Source of the DNA: Mycolicibacterium madagascariense
GTDB lineage: Bacteria > Actinomycetota > Actinomycetes > Mycobacteriales > Mycobacteriaceae
Direction: 5' to 3'
DNA: 64,000 nt
Assembly (NCBI RefSeq): GCF_010729665.1
Contig: NZ_AP022610.1
Location: 5,642,001 to 5,706,000 of the forward strand
This document shows, one piece after another, positions 8,783-18,181 of the stretch (its first letter is position 1; every line of letters starts with the position of its first letter). A program made the translations under genes and the position numbers. The notes beneath the pieces are model-generated. The model saw only the letters and a program-made list of their open reading frames with translations, ran no database searches and had not been told where the DNA came from.

Positions 8783-11041
8783 TCAGGCCGCGTCTGCGCC
8801 TGCGCCGGCCGCGCTCGGCTTGTCGGAACCCTCTCCCGTGTCGTTGGCGACCGACGTACCTGGGCTGCTGGGACCGTTGTCCTTGTCCGTCTCCGTGGAC
8901 GTGGACGTCTCCGTGGACGCGCTCGGGTCCCCTGAACCGGTCGTGCGAGCACCCTCCACGTTGGCGTCTTTCGCGGATGCCTCGTCGGCGCCGGCCTTGG
9001 TACCGGTCTGCGGCTGATCCGGTTGCGTCTGCGGCTCGGTAGCTGGTGCGGCGACGTCCGTTGGCTTCTGGGGCGTCGATCCTGCCTGCGGGGGAAGTGC
9101 GGTGTCGCCGTGGGCAAGCCCCAGGGAAGCCAGTGCCTCTTCTGCCCTCTTCACCGCGGCAGCGAATTCGTCACCCATGAGCTTGGCGCGATTTTGCTTG
9201 ATGTAATCCCCGGTAGTGGCTGCCTTCAGCGCCTCCTGCGAGGCTGCCTTCTTGGTGGTCATCTTGGCGGCTTCGTCGTCCAACGCCTTCTTCGCGGCAG
9301 CCGCCTGCTGGCTCTTCTGCGCCGCCATCTCAGCCCTGTATTTCGCGGCCTCCGCCTTGGTGTTGGCGTCCAGTAGCGCATTTTTGGCAGTCGCAAGCTG
9401 CTCTTGGGCCTGTCGCAGTTTTTCCTGGGCCTGTCGCAGTGCCTCTTGCGCGTTGTCTACATCGCGCTTCGCGGCCGCCGCCAATTCGGGCCCACGTCTG
9501 CTCATGCTGATGTACCCGTCCGCTGTCTCGGCTTGGACCTTCTTGTAGTAGCTGAGGTCTTCTGCTTTCTTTTGCGTGTCGGCGTTCTGCTTCGTCACGA
9601 GCTCCTCGGCGCTACTCACCTTCGCGTGGAGATCAGTGAGCGGTGCTGCTGCGTCCTCGGATGCCTTCTTTGCGGCTGCCTCTTCGTCCTGCGCGCTCTT
9701 GAGGGCGGCAGCAGCGTCGTCGGCCTTCTTCTTGACGGCAGCGTCCGCGTCGGCCTTCGCCTTGGCCGCGGCCTCCTGATCAGCCTTGTCCCGCGCCGCC
9801 TTGGCCTCGTCTTCAGCTTTCTTGCGCGATGCCGCGGCCGCGTCATCGGCCTTCTTACGATCCGCCGCGGCCTCCTGATCAGCCTTGTCACGCGCCGCCT
9901 TGGCCTCGTCATCGAGTTTCTTGCGCGACGCAGCGGCGGCCTCGTCGGACTGGTTCGTCGTGGCGTTCTGAGTCCCGGTGATCTTGGTCAAGTCCTCGTC
10001 GAGTTTCTTCCTCGCCGCATCGAAATCGGTGCGCTGCTTGTCCAACTCCGCCTGCTGCTTGGCCAGGTCTTGTTCGAGAGTCTTCTTCGCGTCGGCATCG
10101 ACGGTGCCGCGCAGCTTGGACAGGTCGTCGTCGAACTTCTCTGCCGCCGTCTCCAGCCTCGAGCGTTGCTCCTCCAACGCCGCGCGCTGCTTGTCTAGCT
10201 CGGCCTTCTGCGCAGCCAACTGCTCGTCGGCCCTCTTCTTGGCGTCGGCGTCCAACGTGCCGGCGGCAGCAGCAGCATCGTCGTCGAGCTTCTTCTTCGC
10301 CGTCTCCAGATCGGCGCGCTGCCGGTCCAAATCGGCTTTTTGCTTCGCCAAGTCCTCCTCGAGCTTCTTGAGCCCCGCGGTAGACGAGTCCGCGCCATGC
10401 TGGGCCTTCTCGGTGTCGAACTTCTTCCTGGCCGCGTCCAATTCGGACTGCCGTTTGTCCAGATCGGCGCGTTGCCTGTCCAGCTCCGCGTTCTGCTTGG
10501 CGATGTCTGCGTAGGCCTGCTTGGTCTTGTCGTCGGGGGGACTCGAGGTCGCCGCGTCGTCGAGTTTCTTCTTCGCCGCGTCCAGGACGGCGCGCTGGCG
10601 TTCCAGCGCCGCGCGTTGACGCTCCAACTCAACACCGCGGCGATCCAACTCCTCCAGCTGAGCCTTGGTCGGACGGGCCGCAGGGGCACCCGGCAACAAC
10701 CCCCGGAACGCTTGGCCCACCGCCTCGATGAACATGCTCAGCGGATCCCGAGGGGCCGAGCCCTTCTTTGCGGCCGAACCGTTGTTGAACACCACGCTGA
10801 GCGGCTGTCGCGCATGGGCCTGTGCCGTGGGTCCCCATCCGATCGCAAGGGACAACGGCGCACTGCTACACCCCGACCCCAGGGTGATCCCTGAAATCGA
10901 CACACACGACGCCTGGGCCACCGCGGCTTGGCCCATCGCCCCGGAGAACAACACCCCCGAGGTCACCGTGCCGGCCACCAAGGCCTTCGTCCGCTGCGCG
11001 GCCCGATTCCCACCTGACACCCGATGCTTGGACCTGGACAC
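8783..11041 (-). CDS. Secreted paralogue B: conserved N-domain with long coiled coil
   Basis: 752 residues from a GTG at 11041, behind a GAGAGGGG ribosome site. The first 120 residues match paralogue A: signal-like hydrophobic segment, QASC, GSGCSSAP, IGWGPTAQAHARQP, and the LLPG end. Then follow about 500 residues of predicted coiled coil. The first part has at least five spaced units resembling ELDRQRADLDxxxxxLDxAxKKxD. The second is Ala/Lys/Asp-rich with an almost exact internal duplication around DEAKAARDKADQEAAA. The tail is Pro/Thr/Ser-rich. It may be an extended cell-envelope rod, but nothing shows its partner. Family unknown to me. Confidence 0.7.
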   Translation of the reverse strand: MSRSKHRVSGGNRAAQRTKALVAGTVTSGVLFSGAMGQAAVAQASCVSISGITLGSGCSSAPLSLAIGWGPTAQAHARQPLSVVFNNGSAAKKGSAPRDPLSMFIEAVGQAFRGLLPGAPAARPTKAQLEELDRRGVELERQRAALERQRAVLDAAKKKLDDAATSSPPDDKTKQAYADIAKQNAELDRQRADLDKRQSELDAARKKFDTEKAQHGADSSTAGLKKLEEDLAKQKADLDRQRADLETAKKKLDDDAAAAAGTLDADAKKRADEQLAAQKAELDKQRAALEEQRSRLETAAEKFDDDLSKLRGTVDADAKKTLEQDLAKQQAELDKQRTDFDAARKKLDEDLTKITGTQNATTNQSDEAAAASRKKLDDEAKAARDKADQEAAADRKKADDAAAASRKKAEDEAKAARDKADQEAAAKAKADADAAVKKKADDAAAALKSAQDEEAAAKKASEDAAAPLTDLHAKVSSAEELVTKQNADTQKKAEDLSYYKKVQAETADGYISMSRRGPELAAAAKRDVDNAQEALRQAQEKLRQAQEQLATAKNALLDANTKAEAAKYRAEMAAQKSQQAAAAKKALDDEAAKMTTKKAASQEALKAATTGDYIKQNRAKLMGDEFAAAVKRAEEALASLGLAHGDTALPPQAGSTPQKPTDVAAPATEPQTQPDQPQTGTKAGADEASAKDANVEGARTTGSGDPSASTETSTSTETDKDNGPSSPGTSVANDTGEGSDKPSAAGAGADAA

Positions 11042-11316
11042 GACGAAACCCCTCTCACCGGCGATCACTTCGCGCCGTCAAGGCCGAAAAGCTAAGCGGG
11101 ACAACCGCCAACGACAACTACGCACTTGCACCCTCGCCTCCGCGGGGCGAAGCGGGCGCGACCGGTCGCGTCGTCGAGAGCGTCAGCCGAAGCGCTCCCC
11201 GGGACCGAATCCGTCATCCATTGATGACGGCTGGCGACGCGATGTTCCCGTCAGACCGCCGCAGCGTGGGACCCGGCGCCGCGGGGCTGAGGAAGATCAA
11301 TGGGCCGCTAAACGAC
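11042..11316. repeat. Duplicated flank upstream of paralogue B, with a possible third-copy remnant
   Basis: This gene-free stretch first repeats the flank of paralogue A (to about 11243). Past the hairpin at 11211-11230, the bases 11231-11250 still resemble the 3' end of paralogue B, including a TGA in the equivalent place (minus strand CGGTCTGA against CGGCCTGA). The likeness fades after that. This suggests that a third copy once stood between paralogue B and tRNA-Leu. Confidence 0.5.
11211..11230 (-). repeat. Second copy of the 8-bp-stem hairpin
   Basis: Identical in sequence to 8743-8762 (CCGTCATC-CATT-GATGACGG). In this copy no intact gene ends just before it on the minus strand. Confidence 0.6.
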
Positions 11317-11350
11317 GACGGTCACGAACCCGGAAGAGTTCGTGACCGTC
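11317..11350 (-). terminator. Terminator of tRNA-Leu
   Basis: GACGGTCACGAAC and GTTCGTGACCGTC form a perfect 13-bp stem with an 8-nt loop, 31 bp beyond the 3' end of tRNA-Leu on its strand. A short T-run follows in the minus-strand reading. Confidence 0.8.
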
Positions 11351-11380
11351 AAGCCTGGAGTCCGTCGGACTCCTTCATTG

Positions 11381-11463
11381 TGGGCGAAGGGGGACTTGAA
11401 CCCCCACGTCCCGAAGGACACTGGCACCTGAAGCCAGCGCGTCTGCCATTCCGCCACTCGCCC
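11381..11463 (-). tRNA. leuT: tRNA-Leu (anticodon CAG)
   Basis: An 83-nt class II tRNA. The acceptor stem GGGCGAG pairs with TTCGCCC and discriminator A follows. TGGCGGAAT...GGCAGACGCG is the D arm, CTGGC-TTCAGGT-GCCAG the anticodon arm, then a long variable arm and GGGGGTTCAAGTCCCCC as the T arm. CCA is not encoded. The position beside fhaA matches leuT of other mycobacteria. Confidence 0.95.
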
Positions 11464-11701
11464 CAACAACCGGGTGAGACTATCACGCACGGTGGCTCAC
11501 TCCCCAACCGCGCAGTTGGGGCGGTATCCAACGCGACCAACCGCCCGTGACCTGGTTGTTTCTGATTCTCAGAGATCTGTTGGTCACGTTCGGCGGCTAC
11601 TGGCCGATAGCATGCGTTAAAGGTGCACCGGTCCACGACCTGCAGGTCGCGAAACGTGTCGCGCGCAACCGACTAGGACGAACAGCGAGGCAGGCGGTGA
11701 A

Positions 11702-13150
11702 ATGGGACTCGTCGACCGCTTCGAGCGCAAGCTCGAGTCGACCGTCGGTGACACCTTTGCCAGAGTCTTCGGCGGTTCGATCGTCGCGCAAGAGGTCGAG
11801 GGGATTCTGCAGCGCGAAGCCGAGTCAGGTGTCCGAGACGTGGGCGGCGGGCGAATTTTGGCCCCCAACGACTACGTCATTACCCTCAGTGCATCCGACT
11901 TTCACAAGGTCCGTTCGGACCCCGACCTCACCCCGACGACTTTTGCCCGATACCTGGAGGGATTCATCCGTGACCAAGGGTGGCAAACGTATGGTGATGT
12001 GGTCGTTGGATTCGAAGCGTCACCGCAGCTGCACACTGGCCAGTTCCGCACCCGCGGGACGGTCAACCCCGACTCGACCAGCGGCGAAAGCGCCCCTGCA
12101 CTCCCAGACCGTGCTCATACCGCAGAACCAGGAGTTCCACCGATGACCGACAATCCGAGCTACCGCGGCGGCCATGGACAAGGGCAGCCAGGCGACGACT
12201 ACGAGTATGGCCGACAGGGCGAAGAGCCACGCGCGCCGTACCCGCCCGCACCCGAGGGCGGCTACCCGCCTCCCCCACCCGCGCCCCCGGCGGGCGGTTA
12301 TCCCGAGTACGGCGGCTACCCGGACCGCGGCGGCTACCCCGACCAGGGCTACCCGCCGCCCAACTACGAGCAGAGGCCGCCGTCCGGATACGGTCCTCCC
12401 CCCGGCGGCGGCTACCCGGACCAGGGTTACCGTCAGCCGCCCCCCGGCTACGGCCCACCCGCCGGCTACGGCCAGCCCGAGCCCGGCGGCTACGACTACG
12501 GACGCCCGCCGGCCGCACCGCCACGTGGCGAGGAGTACGGGCGTCCCGAGGCCCGTCCCGAACCGCCCCGGCCCAGCTACCCCGACCAGGGCGGCTATCC
12601 GGATCAGGGCGGTTACCCCGACCAAGGGGGCTACCCCGACCAGGGTCACTACGGCGGCCAGGCCTACGGCAGGCCCGACTACGGCCAGCCCGACTACGGC
12701 CGCTACGCGGAGACCGCAGCGCCCGCCGGCTACGGCGAACCCGGCTACGGCGACCAGGGCTATGGCCAGCAGGCCGACGGCGGCTACGGTCAGCCCGCCG
12801 GGTACGACTACGGCCAACCGCCCGCAGCGGGCGCCGGCTATGGCGGGGGCTACGGCACCAGCGGCGCGAACGTCACCCTGCAGTTGGACGACGGCAGCGG
12901 CCGGACGTACCAGCTGCGGGAGGGCGCCAACGTGATCGGACGTGGGCAGGACGCCCAGTTCCGCCTCCCCGACACCGGAGTGTCGCGTCGCCACCTGGAG
13001 ATCCGGTGGGACGGGCAGGTCGCCCTGCTCTCGGACCTGAACTCCACGAACGGCACGACGGTCAACAACGCACCCGTGCAGGAGTGGCAACTGGCCGACG
13101 GCGACACGATCCGCCTCGGCCACTCCGAGATCATCGTCCGCGTGCACTGA
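11702..13150 (+). CDS. fhaA: FHA-domain protein FhaA
   Basis: 482 residues. Residues 1-120 form the FhaA N-terminal domain (MGLVDRFERKLESTVGDTFARVFGG). Residues 150-385 are a Gly/Pro/Tyr/Gln-rich linker with repeats of the type YPDQGG. The C-terminal FHA domain carries the phosphothreonine-binding marks GRGQDAQFRLPDTGVSRRHLEI and NSTNGT. In M. tuberculosis FhaA binds the phosphorylated MurJ pseudokinase and restrains peptidoglycan synthesis; a murJ gene lies at 47-51 kb of this window. It heads the pstP-pknB locus, 171 bp before fhaB. Confidence 0.95.
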   Translation: MGLVDRFERKLESTVGDTFARVFGGSIVAQEVEGILQREAESGVRDVGGGRILAPNDYVITLSASDFHKVRSDPDLTPTTFARYLEGFIRDQGWQTYGDVVVGFEASPQLHTGQFRTRGTVNPDSTSGESAPALPDRAHTAEPGVPPMTDNPSYRGGHGQGQPGDDYEYGRQGEEPRAPYPPAPEGGYPPPPPAPPAGGYPEYGGYPDRGGYPDQGYPPPNYEQRPPSGYGPPPGGGYPDQGYRQPPPGYGPPAGYGQPEPGGYDYGRPPAAPPRGEEYGRPEARPEPPRPSYPDQGGYPDQGGYPDQGGYPDQGHYGGQAYGRPDYGQPDYGRYAETAAPAGYGEPGYGDQGYGQQADGGYGQPAGYDYGQPPAAGAGYGGGYGTSGANVTLQLDDGSGRTYQLREGANVIGRGQDAQFRLPDTGVSRRHLEIRWDGQVALLSDLNSTNGTTVNNAPVQEWQLADGDTIRLGHSEIIVRVH

Positions 13151-13321
13151 GGACTCAGGTCGGTCGCGGCTGGGGTGCAAGCTGTTGCTTCGACCTCGCG
13201 TCTGCGACCGGCCCAAGTATCGTGACCATGCCGACGGCGGCCGACACGGCCGGTGCGCGGTGCGACGCGGCGTGATGACGCCGACGCGGCGACATCGGGT
13301 CGGTGACGGAGAGGACGTCAG

Positions 13322-13792
13322 ATGCAGGGGTTAGTGCTGCAGCTGACACGCGTCGGCTTCCTGCTCCTGCTCTGGCTGTTCATCTGGTCGGTCCTGCGCA
13401 TCCTGCGCACCGACATCTACGCCCCCACCGGCGCCGTCATGGTGCGCCGTGGTCTTGCGCTGCGCGGCACGTTACTGCCCAGCCGCGGCGAACGCCGCAA
13501 CACACCCCGCCACCTCGTGGTCACCGAGGGCGCGCTCGCCGGCACCCGGATTCAGCTGGGCGCCCAGCCGGTGCTGATCGGCCGCGCCGACGACTCGACG
13601 CTGGTTCTGACCGACGACTACGCATCGACACGGCACGCACGGCTGTCGCCGCGGGGCTCGGAATGGTACGTCGAGGACCTAGGATCGACCAACGGTACAT
13701 ACCTTGACAGGGCGAAGGTGACGACGGCGGTAAGGGTTCCGATGGGAACGCCGGTGCGAATCGGCAAGACGGTGATCGAGTTGCGCCCATGA
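13322..13792 (+). CDS. fhaB: FHA-domain membrane protein FhaB (FipA)
   Basis: 156 residues. One N-terminal membrane helix (VGFLLLLWLFIWSVLRIL) is followed by a cytoplasmic FHA domain with GRADDSTLVLTDDYASTRHARL and LGSTNGTYLD. The conserved Thr in the N-terminal region is a known PknA/PknB target in M. tuberculosis. The stop overlaps the pstP start (ATGA), indicating coupled translation. It begins the tight six-gene run fhaB-pstP-rodA-pbpA-pknA-pknB. Confidence 0.95.
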   Translation: MQGLVLQLTRVGFLLLLWLFIWSVLRILRTDIYAPTGAVMVRRGLALRGTLLPSRGERRNTPRHLVVTEGALAGTRIQLGAQPVLIGRADDSTLVLTDDYASTRHARLSPRGSEWYVEDLGSTNGTYLDRAKVTTAVRVPMGTPVRIGKTVIELRP

Positions 13793-15294
13793 GTCTCGTC
13801 CTCCGCTACGCCGCGCGCAGCGACCGCGGCCTGGTCCGCGCCAACAACGAGGACTCGGTCTACGCCGGTGCGCGGCTGCTCGCGCTCGCCGACGGCATGG
13901 GCGGACACGCGGCAGGTGAGGTCGCCTCCCAGTTGGTCATCGCCGCGCTGGCACACCTGGACGACGACGAGCCGGGCGGCGACCTGCTCAGCCAGCTGAA
14001 CTCTGCGGTGCACGAGGGCAACTCGGCGATCGCCGCACACGTCGAGGCCGATCCCGAACTGGAGGGCATGGGCACCACGCTCACGGCAATCCTGTTCGCG
14101 GGCAACAGGCTTGGCCTGGTGCACGTCGGCGATTCGCGCGGCTACCTCCTGCGCGACGGTGAGCTCACCCAGATCACCAAGGACGACACCTTCGTGCAGA
14201 CCCTCGTCGACGAGGGCCGCATCACCGCCGAAGAGGCGCACAGCCACCCCCAGCGGTCGCTCATCATGCGCGCCTTGACGGGCCACGAGGTCGAACCCAC
14301 CCTGACGGTGCGCGAGGCCCACGCCGGCGATCGCTACCTGCTGTGCTCGGATGGACTGTCCGACCCGGTCAGCCACGACACCATCCTCGACGCCCTGCAG
14401 ATCCCCGACGTCACCGAAAGTGCCGACAGGCTCATCGAAATGGCGTTGCGCGGCGGCGGACCCGACAACGTGACCGTGGTCGTGGCGGACGTCGTCGACT
14501 ACGAATACGGGCAGACGCAGCCCATCCTCGCGGGCGCGGTGTCCGGCCAGGACGACCAGAGCGCGCCGCCGAACACGGCGGCGGGCCGCGCCTCGGCCTT
14601 CAACCCGAAGCGCTTGGCGGCGGCCGCCAATCGGCCCGCGGCCGAACCCGAGCCGCCGTCGAAGAAGCCGCGGTCCCGGCGGCGCATCGTCTTCGTCGCC
14701 CTGCTGCTGCTCGTGCTGGTGCTCGCCGGACTTGCCGTCGGGCGCATGGTCATTCAGAACAACTATTACGTCGCCGAGCGCGACGGTTCGGTGCAGATCA
14801 TGCGCGGCGTGCAGGGCAGCTTCCTGGGAATGCCTCTGCAACAACCGTTTCAGATCGCCTGCCTCGATTCCCGCAACGCGATCACCAACATCGGGGTCGA
14901 CGACAGCCGCGGCAATTGCAAGCCGCTTCAGGTCGCCGACCTCCGCGAGTCCGAGCGGGCGCAGGTCGCCGCCGGACTGCCCGGCGGCACTCTCGACGAG
15001 GCGATCCGCCAACTGAGGGAGCTCGGCCAGTCCTCGGTGCTGCCCGTCTGCCTGCCACCCGCCCCGCGGACGACGCCCACCCCCACGCCCACGCCGGCGC
15101 CCGCCGCCACGACCACCACCACGTCGGGCGCTCCGACGACGACCTCGTCGGCAGCCCCCTCGACGGCGTCGGACCTGCCCGAGGTGCCGACGACCGTGAC
15201 CGCGCCACCCCCTCCGCCACCGCCGTCCCCGACCGTGACGGCCCTTCCCCCGCCGCCGCAGAAGCCGGGCACCGACTGCCGGATCGCGTCATGA
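13789..15294 (+). CDS. pstP: PP2C-family Ser/Thr protein phosphatase PstP
   Basis: 501 residues. The N-terminal 240 residues are a PPM/PP2C phosphatase with metal-binding motifs NNEDS, LADGMGGHAAGE, VGDSRGYL, CSDGLSD and GGPDNVT. A membrane helix (IVFVALLLLVLVLAGLAVG) at about 301-320 is followed by an external domain with two cysteines and a Pro/Thr-rich tail. It dephosphorylates PknA, PknB and their substrates, the only such phosphatase known in mycobacteria. ATGA overlaps join it to fhaB and rodA. Confidence 0.97.
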   Translation: MSLVLRYAARSDRGLVRANNEDSVYAGARLLALADGMGGHAAGEVASQLVIAALAHLDDDEPGGDLLSQLNSAVHEGNSAIAAHVEADPELEGMGTTLTAILFAGNRLGLVHVGDSRGYLLRDGELTQITKDDTFVQTLVDEGRITAEEAHSHPQRSLIMRALTGHEVEPTLTVREAHAGDRYLLCSDGLSDPVSHDTILDALQIPDVTESADRLIEMALRGGGPDNVTVVVADVVDYEYGQTQPILAGAVSGQDDQSAPPNTAAGRASAFNPKRLAAAANRPAAEPEPPSKKPRSRRRIVFVALLLLVLVLAGLAVGRMVIQNNYYVAERDGSVQIMRGVQGSFLGMPLQQPFQIACLDSRNAITNIGVDDSRGNCKPLQVADLRESERAQVAAGLPGGTLDEAIRQLRELGQSSVLPVCLPPAPRTTPTPTPTPAPAATTTTTSGAPTTTSSAAPSTASDLPEVPTTVTAPPPPPPPSPTVTALPPPPQKPGTDCRIAS

Positions 15295-16706
15295 GCTCCC
15301 AACCGCAGGCGCCGGTGACCGTGGTGCCGCCGCTGCCCAACCGGCGCAACGCGGAACTCTTCCTGCTCGGGTTCGCCGCGGTGATCACCACCGTGGCGTT
15401 GCTCATCGTCGAGGCCAATCAGGAACGCGGCGTCAGCTGGGATCTGCTGCAGTACACGCTCGGGTTCCTGGCCCTGTTCGGGGCCGCGCACCTCGCGGTC
15501 CGGCGCTTCGCCCCGTATGCCGATCCGCTCCTGCTGCCCGTCGTGGCCGTCTTGAATGGCTTGGGGCTGGTCATGATTCACCGTCTCGACCTCGCGGAGG
15601 GCGCACTCGGCACCGGCGGTGCCCGCGGTCCGAGCGCCAATCAGCAGATGCTGTGGACGCTCGTCGGCGTGATCGCGTTCTGCCTCGTCGTGGCCTACCT
15701 CTCCGACCATCGCATGCTCGCTCGCTACGGCTACGTCTGCGGCCTCGTCGGCCTGGTGTTCCTCGCGATCCCCGCGCTGCTGCCCAGTTCGATCTCCGAG
15801 GAGAACGGCGCGAAGATCTGGATTCGCGTGCACGGCTTCTCGATTCAGCCCGCCGAGCTGTCGAAGATCCTGCTGCTGATCTTCTTCGCCGCGGTGCTCG
15901 TCGCCAAGCGCAGCCTGTTCACCAGTGCCGGCAAGCACTTCCTGGGAATGAACCTGCCGCGTCCGCGCGATCTCGCGCCACTGCTGGCCGCGTGGATCGC
16001 CTCCGTCGGCGTCATGGTGTTCGAGAAGGACCTCGGCACGTCGCTGCTGCTGTACGCGTCCTTCCTCGTCCTGGTGTACGTGGCGACCGACCGACTGAGC
16101 TGGGTGTTGTTGGGCCTCACCCTGTTCGCGATCGGCAGCGTGCTCGCCTACCACGTCTTCGCCCACGTCCGCGTGCGGGTGGAGAACTGGCTGGACCCCT
16201 TCGCCGATCCCGACGGCACCGGCTATCAGATGGTGCAGTCGCTGTTCAGCTTCGCCACCGGCGGCATCTTCGGCACCGGTCTCGGCAACGGCCAGCCGGG
16301 GACGGTGCCCGCGGCATCGACGGACTTCATCATCGCGGCCGTCGGCGAGGAACTCGGCCTCGTCGGACTCGCCGGCGTGCTGATGCTGTACACGATCCTG
16401 ATCATCCGCGGGCTACGGACCGCGATCGCGGTGCGCGACAGCTTCGGCAAGCTGCTGGCGGCGGGGTTGGCCTCGACGCTGGCCATCCAGTTGTTCATCG
16501 TCGTCGGTGGTGTCACCAAGCTGATCCCCCTCACCGGGCTGACCACGCCGTGGATGTCGTACGGCGGCTCGTCGCTGATCGCCAACTACGTGCTGCTGGG
16601 CATCCTCATCCGCATCTCGCACTCGGCCCGCCGCCCGCTGGACGGCAAGGCCCCGAACGCCACCCCCATCGCGGCGGCGCGCACCGAGGTGATCGGACGC
16701 GTATGA
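15291..16706 (+). CDS. rodA: SEDS-family peptidoglycan glycosyltransferase RodA
   Basis: 471 residues with about ten membrane helices. SEDS hallmarks are visible: WIRVHGFSIQPAELSKI, FEKDLGTSLLLY (with the conserved Asp) and the C-terminal MSYGGSSLIANY. RodA polymerises lipid II into glycan strands during elongation and works with the class B PBP encoded next. The ATG at 15291 was chosen over the longer open frame because it forms an ATGA overlap with pstP and opens at the first polar N-terminal stretch. Confidence 0.96.
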   Translation: MSSQPQAPVTVVPPLPNRRNAELFLLGFAAVITTVALLIVEANQERGVSWDLLQYTLGFLALFGAAHLAVRRFAPYADPLLLPVVAVLNGLGLVMIHRLDLAEGALGTGGARGPSANQQMLWTLVGVIAFCLVVAYLSDHRMLARYGYVCGLVGLVFLAIPALLPSSISEENGAKIWIRVHGFSIQPAELSKILLLIFFAAVLVAKRSLFTSAGKHFLGMNLPRPRDLAPLLAAWIASVGVMVFEKDLGTSLLLYASFLVLVYVATDRLSWVLLGLTLFAIGSVLAYHVFAHVRVRVENWLDPFADPDGTGYQMVQSLFSFATGGIFGTGLGNGQPGTVPAASTDFIIAAVGEELGLVGLAGVLMLYTILIIRGLRTAIAVRDSFGKLLAAGLASTLAIQLFIVVGGVTKLIPLTGLTTPWMSYGGSSLIANYVLLGILIRISHSARRPLDGKAPNATPIAAARTEVIGRV

Positions 16707-18181
16707 ACACCTCACTGCGCCGCATCTCCGTCGCCGTCATGGCGCTGATCGTGCTGCTCCTCGCGAATGCCACTCTGACGCAAGTGTTTCGGGCCGACGC
16801 GCTGCGCTCGGATCCGCGCAACCAGCGCGTGCTCCTCGACGAGTACTCGCGTCAGCGCGGCCAGATCTCGGCGGGTGGGCAGCTGCTCGCCTACTCGACG
16901 TCCACCGACGGGCACTTCCGCTTCCTGCGCGTCTATCCGAACCCGCAGGCGTACGCGCCGGTGACGGGCTTCTACTCGCTGCTGTACTCCAGCACGGGGC
17001 TGGAGCGCGCCGAGGACAGCATCCTCAACGGGTCCGACGAACGGCTCTTCGGTCGCCGGCTGGCCGACTTCTTCACCGGCCGCGACCCCCGCGGCGGCAA
17101 CGTCGCCACCACCATCAACCCGCAAGTGCAGCAGGCCGCGTGGGACGCGATGCAGAAGGGCTGCAACGACGGTCCGTGCATGGGCGCGGTCGTGGCGCTC
17201 GAGCCGTCGACCGGGAAGATCCTCGGCATGGTGTCGGCGCCGTCGTACGACCCGAACCTGCTCGCCTCGCACGAGGGCAGCGTGCAGTCCGCCGCGTGGC
17301 AGCAGCTGCGCGACGACCCGACCGGTCCGCTCGTCAACCGCGCGATCTCCGAGACCTATCCGCCCGGTTCGACGTTCAAGGTGATCACCACCGCCGCGGC
17401 GCTCGCCAACGGCGCCACCCCGGACACCCAGGTGACCGCGGCTCCGCGAATTCCGCTGCCGGACAGCACCGCAACGCTCGAGAACTACGGCGGGACGCCC
17501 TGCGGGAACGATCCGACGACGACCCTGCGGACCGCGTTCGCCAAGTCCTGCAACACCGCGTTCGTCGACCTCGGGATCAAGACCGGCACTGGAGCCCTGC
17601 GCAGCACGGCCGAGGCGTTCGGTCTGGACGCCGCTCCCCCGCCCATCCCGCTTCAGGTGGCGGCGTCGACCGTCGGACCCATCGACGACGCCGCGGCGCT
17701 CGGCATGTCCAGCATCGGGCAGAAGGACGTCGCGCTGACCCCGCTGCAGAACGCGATGGTCGCCGCGACCGTGGCCAACGGGGGCGTGACGATGCAGCCG
17801 TACCTGGTGGACGACCTCAAGGGGCCCGACCTGGCGAACATCAGCTCGACCAGCCCACACGAGCTTCGCCGGGCGGTGTCCTCGCAGGTCGCCTCTACAC
17901 TTACGGACTTGATGATTGACGCCGAACAGGTGACCCAGCAGACGGGTGCCATCGCGGGCGTCCAGATCGCCTCGAAGACGGGCACCGCCGAACACGGATC
18001 CGACCCCCGCAACACGCCACCCCACGCCTGGTACATCGCATTCGCGCCGGCCAAGGCACCCAAGGTGGCGGTTGCGGTCCTAGTGGAGAATGGCGGTGAC
18101 CGATTGTCCGCCACCGGTGGCGCCCTGGCCGCGCCGATCGGGCGGGCGACCATTGCCGCGGCTCTGCGGGAGGGATCATGA
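16703..18181 (+). CDS. pbpA: Class B penicillin-binding protein PbpA
   Basis: 492 residues. An N-terminal membrane anchor ([16 protein letters not shown]) is followed by a PBP dimerisation region and a transpeptidase domain. Catalytic motifs are Ser223 in PPGSTFK, SCN at 282-284 and KTG at 425-427. It cross-links peptidoglycan in the periplasm, is needed for cell division and elongation, and pairs with RodA. ATGA overlaps join it to rodA and pknA. Confidence 0.97.
   Translation: MNTSLRRISVAVMALIVLLLANATLTQVFRADALRSDPRNQRVLLDEYSRQRGQISAGGQLLAYSTSTDGHFRFLRVYPNPQAYAPVTGFYSLLYSSTGLERAEDSILNGSDERLFGRRLADFFTGRDPRGGNVATTINPQVQQAAWDAMQKGCNDGPCMGAVVALEPSTGKILGMVSAPSYDPNLLASHEGSVQSAAWQQLRDDPTGPLVNRAISETYPPGSTFKVITTAAALANGATPDTQVTAAPRIPLPDSTATLENYGGTPCGNDPTTTLRTAFAKSCNTAFVDLGIKTGTGALRSTAEAFGLDAAPPPIPLQVAASTVGPIDDAAALGMSSIGQKDVALTPLQNAMVAATVANGGVTMQPYLVDDLKGPDLANISSTSPHELRRAVSSQVASTLTDLMIDAEQVTQQTGAIAGVQIASKTGTAEHGSDPRNTPPHAWYIAFAPAKAPKVAVAVLVENGGDRLSATGGALAAPIGRATIAAALREGS

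Noticed and set aside
8783-11041. TolA-like or SMC-like protein
   Set aside because: Only the coiled-coil composition is shared; there is no ATPase domain and the N-terminus is a signal-peptide module.
12250-12850. Short direct repeats resembling a repeat array
   Set aside because: They encode the Gly/Pro/Tyr/Gln linker of FhaA in frame, with variable spacing and no spacers of CRISPR type.
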